This document shows, piece after piece, positions 1-7,647 of a DNA stretch of 13,460 nt. The position numbers and the translations under genes were made by a program. The notes beneath the pieces are model-generated. The model had not been told where the DNA came from and made no database searches. It saw only the letters and a program-made list of their open reading frames with translations. The stretch comes from Planctomycetota bacterium. GTDB taxonomy: Bacteria > Planctomycetota > UBA1135 > UBA2386. Each line of letters opens with the position of its first letter. Positions within the stretch are counted from its first letter, which is position 1. The DNA lies in NCBI GenBank assembly GCA_947455805.1, contig CANGSN010000038.1, positions 1 to 13,460 of the forward strand, given 5' to 3'.

Positions 1-45
1 CGCCGGGGCGATCGACAGCGCCGGCTCGCGACCTACAGTGGGTCG

Positions 46-1905
46 ATGGCGTCTCCCCTCGCGCTCTCCACCGCAGCCCTTCTGTTCGCCGCCCTCGCCA
101 CCGGCCAGTGGCCCGGCACCTCGAGCCCCAACGTGCCGATCGGCGCCGCCAACGGCGACCAGGCGGTGCCGCGCATCGGCGCCGCCCCGGACGGCAGCTG
201 CTGGATCGCCTGGTTCGACAACCGCACGGGCAACTACGACGTGCGCCTCCAGCGCCTCGACCCTGCCGGCGTGCCGGTGTTCGCCGCGGGCGGCCTGGTC
301 GTCAGCAGCAACCCGCAGAGCACGTCGCTGGTCGACTGGGACCTGCTCGCGGACCGCGACGGCTGCGCCGTGGTGACCTTCACCGACGTGCGCGCCGGCG
401 GCGAGCTCGACGTCTATGCCTACCGCATCGACCCAGCCGGCAACCAGCTGTGGGGCCAAAACGGCGTGACGCTGTCGAACAACGCCGACTACGAAGCCAA
501 CCCGCGCGTCTGCGAAGCCAGCGACGGCGACTTCGTGTTCCTGTGGCCGAACACCGCGCTGCGCACGCTGCAGCTGCAGCGCCTCGACCGCCTCGGGGTG
601 CCGCGCTACCCGGGCGACGGCATCGCGATCCCCGGCGACGCCGGCGCCACCCCTGCCTTCGCGCGCCTCGTCGCCGCCGACAACGGCGCGGTGATCGCGA
701 GCTGGGTGCGCACGCTGTCGTTCACCGGCAACAAGCACGTGCACACGCAGAAGTTCGACGCGCTCGGCAACGCGCTGTGGAACGGCGGCACGCGGCTGCC
801 GGTGTTCGACCTCGCGTCGGTGCCGATCGCGCACGAGCCGCGCCTCGTCGCCGACGGGGCCGGCGGCGCTCTCTACGGCTGGCACTACGCGGTCGGTTCC
901 TCGACGTTCTTCGTGCGCGTGCAGCGAGTGCTCGCCAGCGGCACCGAGTTCTGGCCGCACAACGGCGTCGACGTCTCGACCAGCAGCAACCCGCGCTTCG
1001 ACCCGGCGCTGGCCTGGCACGCCGACGCGCAGGAACTCGTCGTCGCCTGGAACGAACGCAACGCCGGCCAGTCGCAGTGGGGCCTCTTCGCGCAGCGCCT
1101 CGACGTCGGTGGCAACCCGCTGTGGGGCACGACCGGCAGCCAGCTGCTGCCGATCAACACCACGCTGAAGCTGGCGCCGACCGCGGCCGTGCTCGGCGCC
1201 GGCCACACGTCGGTGGCGGTGCTCAGCGAGTCGCTCGGCGCGCTGCAGAAGGCGGTGCAGGTCTTCCACCTGCTGCCGAACGGCCAGCTGCAGGGCGGCG
1301 GCCCGACCGACGCCAGCACCGTCGCCAGCGACAAGCTGCGGCTGGTCTGCACGGCCAGTCGCAGCGGCACGACGTTCCTGACCTGGGGCGACAACCGCGC
1401 CGCCGGCGGCGCCGACGTCTACGCGGCGGCGGTCGACTTCGGCGGTGCCATCGGCCTGCAACTGGCGCAGGCGCTGCCGCTCGGCTGCGGCACCAACCCA
1501 CCGGCCAGCTTGTTCGTCGACGCCCGTCCAGCGATCGGCACCACGGTGACCATGACCCTCACCAACCCGCTCGGCACCCAGGCGGCCGGTTCGCTGGTGG
1601 CGCTGGCCCTCGGCCTTTCGGCGTTTCCCGGCCCCTGCGGCGTGCCGGTGCCAGGCTTCGGCATGGCCGGCCCCGGGCAGAACGGCGAACTGCACCTCGA
1701 CCTCGGCGCCGGCGACTACGTGCTCGGCCTGGCCGGCATCCTGACCAGCCCGACGGCCGTGGTCACCGTTCCCTACAGCGTGCCGCTCGCCCCAGCCCTG
1801 ATCGCCTTCTCGTTCTACGCGCAAGGCATCGTCGTCGACCCGGCCCCGGGCGCCTCGGTGGGCCTCGGCCTGACCAACGGCCTGCAGCTGTTCCACGGCA
1901 GCTGA
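46..1905 (+). CDS. Secreted propeller-like repeat protein with planctomycete-type C-terminal domain
   Basis: Exported protein of 619 aa, function unknown. Residues 1-20 form a Sec-type signal peptide with an Ala/Leu core. Residues 64-460 carry a repeat about 55-57 residues long, recognisable as V-x-x-Q-R-L-D-x-x-G-x-x-L-W-x-x-x-G-V; copies begin near residues 64, 121, 175, 232, 288, 345 and 400, with a partial copy near 455. Seven or eight such units suggest a single beta-propeller closed by the last partial unit. Residues 476-619 form a separate domain that starts with Gly-Cys-Gly, contains Pro-Gly-Phe-Gly-Met and has cysteines at 481 and 531 that could pair. I recall similar C-terminal domains on many secreted planctomycete proteins, but this is memory and not a search result. 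The ATG at 46 is chosen because the signal peptide follows it directly; no clear ribosome binding site precedes it. A cell-surface or extracellular binding role is an inference. Confidence 0.85.
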   Translation: MASPLALSTAALLFAALATGQWPGTSSPNVPIGAANGDQAVPRIGAAPDGSCWIAWFDNRTGNYDVRLQRLDPAGVPVFAAGGLVVSSNPQSTSLVDWDLLADRDGCAVVTFTDVRAGGELDVYAYRIDPAGNQLWGQNGVTLSNNADYEANPRVCEASDGDFVFLWPNTALRTLQLQRLDRLGVPRYPGDGIAIPGDAGATPAFARLVAADNGAVIASWVRTLSFTGNKHVHTQKFDALGNALWNGGTRLPVFDLASVPIAHEPRLVADGAGGALYGWHYAVGSSTFFVRVQRVLASGTEFWPHNGVDVSTSSNPRFDPALAWHADAQELVVAWNERNAGQSQWGLFAQRLDVGGNPLWGTTGSQLLPINTTLKLAPTAAVLGAGHTSVAVLSESLGALQKAVQVFHLLPNGQLQGGGPTDASTVASDKLRLVCTASRSGTTFLTWGDNRAAGGADVYAAAVDFGGAIGLQLAQALPLGCGTNPPASLFVDARPAIGTTVTMTLTNPLGTQAAGSLVALALGLSAFPGPCGVPVPGFGMAGPGQNGELHLDLGAGDYVLGLAGILTSPTAVVTVPYSVPLAPALIAFSFYAQGIVVDPAPGASVGLGLTNGLQLFHGS

Positions 1906-1921
1906 TCGACCGCGGAGGGAG

Positions 1922-1949
1922 CCGGCAGACTGCCTTCGACACCTGCCGG
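1922..1949 (+). terminator. Weak candidate hairpin after the secreted propeller gene
   Basis: A 7-bp inverted repeat (arms 1922-1928 and 1943-1949, CCGGCAG/CTGCCGG) with a 14-nt loop starts 16 nt after the stop at 1905. No T-run follows, so an intrinsic terminator is only a possibility. The rest of the 101-nt gap (1906-2006) shows nothing recognisable. Confidence 0.25.
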
Positions 1950-2006
1950 GAAGAGTCGGCCGCAGAGCGCCGTCTCGTGGAACACGCCTTGCTCGCGTGC
2001 GCCGCC

Positions 2007-2579
2007 ATGAACCGACGAACCCGCTGCTCCGTCCTCCCCCTGCTGCTCGCCGCCGCGTGTGCAACCCGCGGCAGCAGCGACGCCAACGACCACATGCTGC
2101 ACGCCGACCTGCGCGTGTTCCAGGAGGCGCAGCAGGTGTTTCGCGCGCAGAACATCGGCACCCACGAGTTCGACTTCGGCGAGCACGGACACGTCACCGT
2201 GCGCGAGATCACGCTCGACGGCTTCCCCGGCAGCACCTACCTGCGCTGCCGCTTCCACTTCCAGAACCGCACGAAGGAGCCGCTGTTCCAGGCCTACGTG
2301 TCGCTCGACGTGCTCGACCCGAAGGGCCGCATCGTCTCGTCGCAGGTCTGCCACTGCATCATGCCGACCGGCTCGGCGCTCGGCCGCGGCGCCTACTACT
2401 CGGACGAGCTGCGCACGCCGACCTACCTGACCCACCTGCAGCCGGGCTGGAGCTGGCAGATCCGCAGCCACGCCGATCCGGAGCGCGACGACCCGCCGCT
2501 CGATCCGCCGGTGGCGCCGCGCACGCTGCCGCAGTCGCCGCCGATGCAGATCCGGAATCGCGGTCAGAACGACCAGTAG
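2007..2579 (+). CDS. Small putative lipoprotein, possibly YcfL/DUF1425-like
   Basis: Protein of 190 aa. A short basic N-terminus and hydrophobic stretch lead to Cys18 in the context Leu-Ala-Ala-Ala-Cys, a relaxed lipobox, so it is probably lipid-anchored. Residues 60-115 look like a beta-rich domain with the pattern F-x-N-x-T-x-x-P-L followed about 15 residues later by D-P-K-G-R-I-V. This recalls the YcfL (DUF1425) type of small periplasmic lipoprotein, in which a strand carrying N-x-T is followed by a D-x-x-G turn. The resemblance is weak and by eye. The tail from about residue 160 is rich in Pro and Asp. The reading frame stays open far upstream as a shadow of the preceding gene; ATG 2007 is chosen because the lipoprotein signal begins there. 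No Shine-Dalgarno sequence is visible. Function unknown. Confidence 0.75.
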   Translation: MNRRTRCSVLPLLLAAACATRGSSDANDHMLHADLRVFQEAQQVFRAQNIGTHEFDFGEHGHVTVREITLDGFPGSTYLRCRFHFQNRTKEPLFQAYVSLDVLDPKGRIVSSQVCHCIMPTGSALGRGAYYSDELRTPTYLTHLQPGWSWQIRSHADPERDDPPLDPPVAPRTLPQSPPMQIRNRGQNDQ

Positions 2580-2605
2580 GCAAGTCGCCCCCCGGCCGAG
2601 CCCCC

Positions 2606-2620
2606 ACCGCGGCGCGCGGT
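2606..2620. terminator. Candidate bidirectional hairpin between convergent genes
   Basis: A perfect 6-bp inverted repeat (2606-2611 and 2615-2620, ACCGCG/CGCGGT) with a 3-nt loop lies in the 51-nt gap where the lipoprotein gene (stop 2579) and the M28 peptidase gene (stop 2631) converge. There is no U-tract on either strand. The position fits a shared terminator, but the stem is short. Confidence 0.3.
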
Positions 2621-2630
2621 CTGCCGTCGG

Positions 2631-4046
2631 TCACTTCGGCCCGTTCGCCGGATCGTTCGCCGGCTTCTCTGCCGCCTTCGGCCGACGCCGCTCCAGGAAG
2701 CTGCGGCCCTTGTCGTTCCACTGCGGCGCCGCGTCCCGATTGGCGAGATCGGTGACGAGTTCGAGCAGACCACGGATCACCGTCGTCATGTGCGGCACGT
2801 CGAGCTTCTCGGCTTCGTCGCTCGGCTGGTGGTAGTCCTCGTGCAACGACCCGGCACTCAGCGAGTGCGCCACCACGCCGGCCAGCGCGAACGGGTAGTT
2901 GTCGCTGGCGGTGAAGAGGTTCTTCGCCATGGGGAACTCGACCACTTCGACGCCGCCGCGCTGCAGCACCGGCGCCGCGATCGCACCGAGGTCGCTGAAG
3001 TCGACGCCGGTGAACCACGCCTTGCCCTGCTTGCCGGGCTCGGGCCGCCCGAGCATCTCGAGGTTCAGCACCACCGCGACCTTGTCGAGTGGCACCGGCG
3101 GCCGGGCCACGAACTGCTTCGAGCCGAGCAATCCGCGTTCTTCGCCGGTGAAGCAGACGAACAGGATCGAGCGTTTCGGCGCCGGCAGCTTCATCAGCGC
3201 CTCGGCCAGCAACAGCACGCCAGTGGTGCCAGTGGCGTTGTCGTCGGCACCGTTGTTGATCGCGTCGCCGCCGACCGCACGGCCGGTGCCGATGTGGTCG
3301 TAGTGGGCACTGACGATCACGTACTCGTCCTTCTTGAGGGTGCCGCGCAGCAACCCCATGACGTTGTACTGCGGCAGCTCGGCGGCTTCCGGCGCGGCCG
3401 TGCTCCAGGTCGCGGTCCAGGTCGGCGGCTCCTTGTCCTTGTCGGTCGCCGGCAGCACGCCCTTCCGCACATAGAACACCGGCCGCGACGCCTGGCGCTT
3501 CGATCCGAGCACACCGTGCCGTCCAGCGGCAGCGAGCCAGGCCGGATGGTCGTCGGCGATCTCGACGACGATCGGCGCGCGCGCACTGTCGGACGCCAGC
3601 AGCCGTTGCAACACTGCATCGTCGTGCACGGCGACGGTGCAGCGTTCATCGGTGCCGCTGGTCGCATCGGCGACCGAGCGCAGCCGCACGTCCTTGTCGG
3701 CGACCAGCACGAACTCCTGCTGGCCCTTCGGGTCGTTGCCCACCTTGCGCACGAGCTTCAGCTGCACCTCGCGCGAATCGAGCCAGTGGCCGGGCAGCGG
3801 GAACTCGTGCAGCCACGAGCCCTCCTGCACCTGCACGAGCCCGGCGGCCTGGAAGCGCGCGGCGATCCACTCGCCGGCGGCGACGAGCTCCGGGCTGCCG
3901 GTGTTGCGGCCCATGCGTTCGTCGGCGGCGAGCCAGGAGACGGTCTCGCGCACGCGCTCCTCGGTGATCGCGGTGCCTTGCGCCAGCGCGGCCCCGGTGA
4001 AGAAGGACAGCAGGAAGGCGTGCGCCAAGCGGATCGTCGTCGTCAT
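2631..4046 (-). CDS. Exported M28-family zinc metallopeptidase
   Basis: Protein of 471 aa with a signal peptide at residues 1-22 (cleavage likely after Ala-Leu-Ala), so it should act outside the cytoplasm as an aminopeptidase or carboxypeptidase on peptides. The zinc-binding set of family M28 is visible: H248 in S-A-H-Y-D-H, D268 in N-G-A-D-D-N-A-T-G, the catalytic/ligand pair E302-E303 in F-T-G-E-E, E330 in N-L-E-M-L-G where many members have Asp, and H406 in Y-H-Q-P-S-D. Residues 100-225 separate the N-terminal part from the catalytic core and may hold a PA-like insert. The frame runs open upstream inside larE, but ATG 4046 starts the signal peptide and forms an ATGA overlap with the larE stop, suggesting translational coupling. 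A weak GAAAGG lies 9 nt before the start. The C-terminus is a charged Pro/Lys/Arg tail. Substrate unknown. Confidence 0.92.
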   Translation of the reverse strand: MTTTIRLAHAFLLSFFTGAALAQGTAITEERVRETVSWLAADERMGRNTGSPELVAAGEWIAARFQAAGLVQVQEGSWLHEFPLPGHWLDSREVQLKLVRKVGNDPKGQQEFVLVADKDVRLRSVADATSGTDERCTVAVHDDAVLQRLLASDSARAPIVVEIADDHPAWLAAAGRHGVLGSKRQASRPVFYVRKGVLPATDKDKEPPTWTATWSTAAPEAAELPQYNVMGLLRGTLKKDEYVIVSAHYDHIGTGRAVGGDAINNGADDNATGTTGVLLLAEALMKLPAPKRSILFVCFTGEERGLLGSKQFVARPPVPLDKVAVVLNLEMLGRPEPGKQGKAWFTGVDFSDLGAIAAPVLQRGGVEVVEFPMAKNLFTASDNYPFALAGVVAHSLSAGSLHEDYHQPSDEAEKLDVPHMTTVIRGLLELVTDLANRDAAPQWNDKGRSFLERRRPKAAEKPANDPANGPK

Positions 4047-4885
4047 CGGGAAGTGCCTTTCGCCAGCAGGTCGTTGAGGCCGCCGGAGCGGTAGCCGAAC
4101 ACGTCGAGCGCCACGAACAGATAGCCGGCCTTGCGGATCGCGTGGCCGAGTTCCTCGCGCAGCTCGAACGCGCGTGGCAGTTCGTCGGCGCCGACCTCGA
4201 TGCGGGCCAGCTTGTCGTGATGGCGCACGCGGAACTGGCGGAAGCCGTGTTCGCGCAGCACCACCTCGGCGGCCTCGATGCAGGCCAGCACCGCGGCGTC
4301 GATCGGCATGCCGTAGGGCACGCGCGACGACAGGCAGGCGAAGCTCTGCTTGTCGGCGGTGCGCAGGCCGACGTCGCGGCTGTAGCGCCGCACGTCGCTC
4401 TTGCTGAAGCCGGCGTCGACCAGCGGTGCTTGCACGCCATGTTCGGCGGCAGCCACCTGGCCGGGACGATGGTCGCCGAGGTCGTCGGTGATGGCACCGT
4501 AGACGACCACCCAGCCAGCGGGCGCGATCGCGGCGCGCTGATGGGCCACGGTGACGAACAGCTCCTTCTTGCAGAAGTAGCAACGATCGCCGGCGTTCGC
4601 GCGGTAGCCCGCCTGCTCGAGTTCGTGCGTCGGCAGCACCACGTGGCGCACCCCGATCAGCTGCGCCAGTTCGCGGGCTTCGGCCAGTTCGGCGCGCGGC
4701 AGCGACGGCGAGTCGGCGGTCACGGCGACGGCGCGATCGCCGAGTGCAGCGTGGCAGGCGTACAGCAGCGCCGTCGAATCGACGCCGCCGGAGAACGCGA
4801 CCACGGCGCCCGGCATCGCCCGCAGCGCCTGCTGCAGGTGCGCGAGCTTCTGCTCGTAGGGAAGGCTGGCGGTGGCGGGCATCAT
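4043..4885 (-). CDS. larE: LarE-type ATP-dependent sulfur transferase (PP-loop)
   Basis: Cytoplasmic protein of 280 aa, the usual LarE length. The PP-loop S-G-G-V-D-S-T lies at residues 32-38; it binds ATP and adenylates the substrate. LarE inserts sulfur into the pyridinium precursor of the nickel-pincer cofactor of lactate racemase. Three cysteines stand out: C102 and C105 in R-C-Y-F-C-K, and C184 in A-C-L-S-S-R. C184 aligns by position with the sacrificial cysteine of Lactobacillus plantarum LarE. The three-cysteine pattern matches LarE proteins reported to hold a [4Fe-4S] cluster, which would avoid sacrificing the protein. Neither larB nor larC is in the window, so the target could be another pyridinium or nucleotide substrate. 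Adjacent ATGs at 4885 and 4882 are both possible; a further start at 4933 lies inside the upstream gene and is rejected. The gene begins 13 nt after the amidohydrolase stop and overlaps the peptidase start by ATGA. Confidence 0.9.
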   Translation of the reverse strand: MMPATASLPYEQKLAHLQQALRAMPGAVVAFSGGVDSTALLYACHAALGDRAVAVTADSPSLPRAELAEARELAQLIGVRHVVLPTHELEQAGYRANAGDRCYFCKKELFVTVAHQRAAIAPAGWVVVYGAITDDLGDHRPGQVAAAEHGVQAPLVDAGFSKSDVRRYSRDVGLRTADKQSFACLSSRVPYGMPIDAAVLACIEAAEVVLREHGFRQFRVRHHDKLARIEVGADELPRAFELREELGHAIRKAGYLFVALDVFGYRSGGLNDLLAKGTSR

Positions 4886-4898
4886 CACCCGACCGGTT

Positions 4899-6566
4899 CT
4901 ACCGGCCGCGGCCGTCGTAGACCACCTGCCCACCGACGACCGTCAACAGCACCTTGGCGGTCAGCAGTTCGTCCTCGCTGCAGGTGCGCAGATCGCGGTC
5001 GAACACGGTCAGGTCGGCGACCTTGCCGAGTTCGATCGTGCCCAGGCGTTCCTCGGCGAACATGCCGTGGGCGGCGTGCAGCGTGAAGCCGCGCAGCGCC
5101 TGTTCACGGGACAGGCGCTGCTCGGGCCGGAAGCCGCCGACCGGGCCACCGCCGCCTGGCGCACGCGTCGTCACCGCCGCGAACAGGCCGCGCCGCGGAT
5201 CGACCGACTCGACCGGGAAGTCGCTGCCGAACGGCACGATCACGCCGAGCCGATGGAAGCGCGTCCACGCGTAGGTGCCGGCGAGGCGCTCGGGCCCGAG
5301 GCGCTGACCGGCCCACGGCATGTCCGACGTCAGGTGCGTCGGCTGCATCGACGGCAGCACGCCGAGTTGCGCGAAGCGCACGAAGTCGGCATCGGCGATC
5401 ACCTGCGCGTGCTCGATGCGGAAGCGCAAGCGACCGGCCGCGGGCTCGCCGTTGGTCTTCACCGCCGCGTAGGCGTCGAGCACGGTGCGGTTGGCGGCGT
5501 CGCCGATCGCGTGCATGCACAGCTGCATGCCGTGATCGGCGCAGAACTGCGCCAGCACCTGCACCGTGCCCTTCGGCATCGACACCAGCCCGCGCTTGCC
5601 CGGCGCGTCGGCGTAGTCGGCGAGCAGCGCCGCCCCGCGCGAACCGAGCGCGCCGTCGGCGTAGGCCTTGACCGCCCGCACGACGATGCGGCCGTCGGGC
5701 GTCTGCCACGGGCCGCGCGCGATCAGGTCGCGTTCGCTCGGGGCGAGCAGCACGTAGGTGCGCAGCCACCATTTGCCGTCGCGGTGCAAGTCGAGCATCG
5801 CCTGCAGCGTCGTCGCGTCGACGCCGGCGTCGTGCACGCAGGTCAGGCCGTGGCGCAGGCACTCGCGCTGCGCCGCCAGCAGGCGTTCGCGGATCTGCGC
5901 CTCGGTCGGCGCCGGCGGCTGGATCGCCGCCATCGCGTCGTCGACCAGCACACCGGTCGGTTCGCCGGCGGCATCGCGCAGGATCTCGCCGCCGGCCCCG
6001 ACGGCGCTGTCGCGGGTGACGTTCGCCGACTGCAGCCCCTTCTGGTTGGCGAGGCCGGCGTGGCCGTCGACGCGCACCAGCCACACCGGATGGTCCGGGA
6101 TCGCCGCCGACAGCGCGCGATGGTGCGGCATCGCGGTGTCGGGCCAGTCGTTCTGGTCCCAGCCGCGGCCGAGGATCCAGGTGCCGGCGGGCTGCGTCGC
6201 CGCCTTCGCCACGGCGCGCGCGATGACTTCGTCGAACGACGCGGTGCCGACCAGGTCGACCTCGGCGAGGGCGGTGCCGAGGCCCAGCAGGTGGCCGTGC
6301 GCGTCCTGCAGGCCGGGCATGACGAACGCGTCCGCGGGCAGGTCGATGGCGATCGCATCGACCGCCGGGTCGAGCGAATCGCCGCGGCGGATGCGACCCG
6401 CGAAGACCGACAGCGCACCGGGCCAGTCGGTGTTGGTGCCGGTGTGGATGCGGGCACCGCGCAGCAGCAGGTTGCCCGAGGTGGCCTTCGGTGGACGGGG
6501 TTCCTGGGGAGCTTGCGGCAGGCAAACCACGGTTCCGACGACGGCGGCGAGCAATGCGGCGAACAT
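4899..6566 (-). CDS. Exported YtcJ-like metal-dependent amidohydrolase
   Basis: Protein of 555 aa of the YtcJ-like amidohydrolase (amidohydro_3) group, which hydrolyses amide or similar bonds on unidentified substrates. The expected metal-site residues appear in order: H90 and H92 in D-A-H-G-H, K300 in R-A-V-K-A-Y-A-D-G (the lysine usually carbamylated), H352 in M-H-A-I-G-D, H386 in R-I-E-H-A-Q, and D449 in G-S-D-F-P-V-E. The C-terminus returns to the small beta domain with L-G-K-V-A-D-L-T-V-F-D, typical of the family. Residues 1-16 are hydrophobic and followed by a Pro-rich stretch, which reads as a signal peptide, so the enzyme is likely exported; Cys15 is not in a good lipobox. ATG 6566 lies 14 nt after the nucleotidyltransferase stop, fitting one operon. 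Substrate cannot be assigned from sequence. Confidence 0.92.
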   Translation of the reverse strand: MFAALLAAVVGTVVCLPQAPQEPRPPKATSGNLLLRGARIHTGTNTDWPGALSVFAGRIRRGDSLDPAVDAIAIDLPADAFVMPGLQDAHGHLLGLGTALAEVDLVGTASFDEVIARAVAKAATQPAGTWILGRGWDQNDWPDTAMPHHRALSAAIPDHPVWLVRVDGHAGLANQKGLQSANVTRDSAVGAGGEILRDAAGEPTGVLVDDAMAAIQPPAPTEAQIRERLLAAQRECLRHGLTCVHDAGVDATTLQAMLDLHRDGKWWLRTYVLLAPSERDLIARGPWQTPDGRIVVRAVKAYADGALGSRGAALLADYADAPGKRGLVSMPKGTVQVLAQFCADHGMQLCMHAIGDAANRTVLDAYAAVKTNGEPAAGRLRFRIEHAQVIADADFVRFAQLGVLPSMQPTHLTSDMPWAGQRLGPERLAGTYAWTRFHRLGVIVPFGSDFPVESVDPRRGLFAAVTTRAPGGGGPVGGFRPEQRLSREQALRGFTLHAAHGMFAEERLGTIELGKVADLTVFDRDLRTCSEDELLTAKVLLTVVGGQVVYDGRGR

Positions 6567-6580
6567 GCCGCGATGCTACG

Positions 6581-7531
6581 TCAGCCCTCGTCCGGCGAGC
6601 AGCGGATCTCCGCGTCGGCGGTGAAGATCGAACGCCGCCGCACGCGTCCGGCCGGCACGCGCGCCCCGGGGAACAACAGGCACTCGGTCAGTTCGCAGCC
6701 GTCGCCGACTTCGGCGCCGGCCATCGCCACGCTGCGCACCAGCTTGCTGCCGCTACCGAGGCGCACGTCGTCACCCCGCCACTCGGCCTTGCCGCTCTGC
6801 TGCAACAACAACAGGTTCAGGTCGAGCAGGTCGGCCGGGTAGCTGACGTTCATGTCGGCCTTGACCACCTCGGCGGCTTCGACCTTGTAGCCGTCGTCGA
6901 GGAAGATCTGGATCGAGTCGGTGATCTCGTACTCGTTGCGCATCGCGGTGCGCGGCGTGCGCCGCACGGCGTCGAAGAACGCCTGGTCGAACAGGTAGAT
7001 GCCGCAGCCCTTCAGGTCGGTGCGCGGGAAACGCGGCTTCTCGATGACGCGGTGCACGACGCCCTGCGCGTCGGTCAGCACCACGAAGTTGCGCTTGATC
7101 GCCTCGAGGTTCGGCTCGCGCTTGCAGGCCAGCACGCCGCCGAGCTTGCCGTTGCGGAAGCGGTCGAGCATCGCGCCGAGGTTCTCGGTGACGAAGAAGA
7201 TGTCGCCGAGGAACAGGAAGAACGAGCGGTCGACGTGCGACTCGAGGCGCGACACGGCGTGCGCGATGCCGAGCATCTCCTCCTGCTCGACGTAGCGGAT
7301 CGACACGCCGTAGCGGCTGCCGTCGCCGAGCGCGCGCACGACCTCGTGGCCGAGGTGGCCGATGACGACGACGACGCGACGGATGCCCATCGCCGCCATC
7401 ATCTCGGGCTGGTAGGCCATCAACGGCTTGCCCAGCACCGGCAGGATCGGCTTCGGCCAGTGCTCGGAGAACGGGCGCATCCGCGTGCCCTTGCCGGCAG
7501 CGAGGATGACCCCCATCAGGTCGTCGGTCAC
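6581..7531 (-). CDS. Sugar-phosphate nucleotidyltransferase (RmlA/GlmU-like)
   Basis: Cytoplasmic enzyme of 316 aa that should join a sugar-1-phosphate to an NTP to make an NDP-sugar. The N-terminal Rossmann-like domain starts with G-V-I-L-A-A-G-K-G-T-R-M-R-P (residues 7-20), followed by the substrate lysine in W-P-K-P-I-L (K27), the metal aspartate in F-L-G-D (D110) and the E-K-P element at 164-166. Residues 250-300 resemble a short left-handed beta-helix tail with G-x-x-V-G-x-G-like turns, shorter than the acetyltransferase domain of GlmU, so this is not a complete GlmU. Sugar and nucleotide specificity cannot be read. The first codon is GTG at 7531; an in-frame ATG at 7516 also fits, because many relatives begin only two residues before V-I-L-A-A-G. 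No Shine-Dalgarno sequence precedes either. It is probably the first gene of the unit running through the M28 peptidase, 116 nt downstream of the FG-GAP gene. Confidence 0.9.
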   Translation of the reverse strand: MTDDLMGVILAAGKGTRMRPFSEHWPKPILPVLGKPLMAYQPEMMAAMGIRRVVVVIGHLGHEVVRALGDGSRYGVSIRYVEQEEMLGIAHAVSRLESHVDRSFFLFLGDIFFVTENLGAMLDRFRNGKLGGVLACKREPNLEAIKRNFVVLTDAQGVVHRVIEKPRFPRTDLKGCGIYLFDQAFFDAVRRTPRTAMRNEYEITDSIQIFLDDGYKVEAAEVVKADMNVSYPADLLDLNLLLLQQSGKAEWRGDDVRLGSGSKLVRSVAMAGAEVGDGCELTECLLFPGARVPAGRVRRRSIFTADAEIRCSPDEG

Positions 7532-7556
7532 GATGCGAGGTCGCTTCGAAATGGCG

Positions 7557-7578
7557 CGCGGCCGCTGATGCGGCCGCG
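7557..7578 (-). terminator. Strong GC hairpin between the FG-GAP gene and the nucleotidyltransferase gene
   Basis: A perfect 9-bp inverted repeat (7557-7565 and 7570-7578) with a 4-nt loop (TGAT). Each arm contains the 8-bp palindrome GCGGCCGC. It lies 69 nt after the FG-GAP stop and 25 nt before the nucleotidyltransferase start on the minus strand. There is no U-tract, so it may be a factor-dependent terminator, an mRNA-stabilising hairpin or a leader structure. The rest of the 116-nt gap contains three GGTCT copies (see findings). Confidence 0.4.
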
Positions 7579-7647
7579 GGCTCGGGTCTCAGGATCGGTC
7601 TCGGGGGAGCGGTCTACCGGATCGTCGGCGCGTTCGCGAAGGAACGA

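Noticed and set aside
2790..4094. Long open frame of 434 codons on the + strand opposite the M28 peptidase
   Set aside because: It is antisense to a gene with intact catalytic motifs, is rich in Arg/Gly/Ala/His as expected from GC-rich antisense reading, and shows no recognisable domain.
4872..6842. Open frame of 656 codons on the + strand opposite the amidohydrolase
   Set aside because: Same reason: antisense to an amidohydrolase with all metal ligands in place; composition is a shadow of high third-position GC.
7367..7378. GAC/GTC trinucleotide run inside the nucleotidyltransferase
   Set aside because: It is a short codon run for four valines (V-V-V-V) in a beta strand; too short to call a microsatellite of interest.
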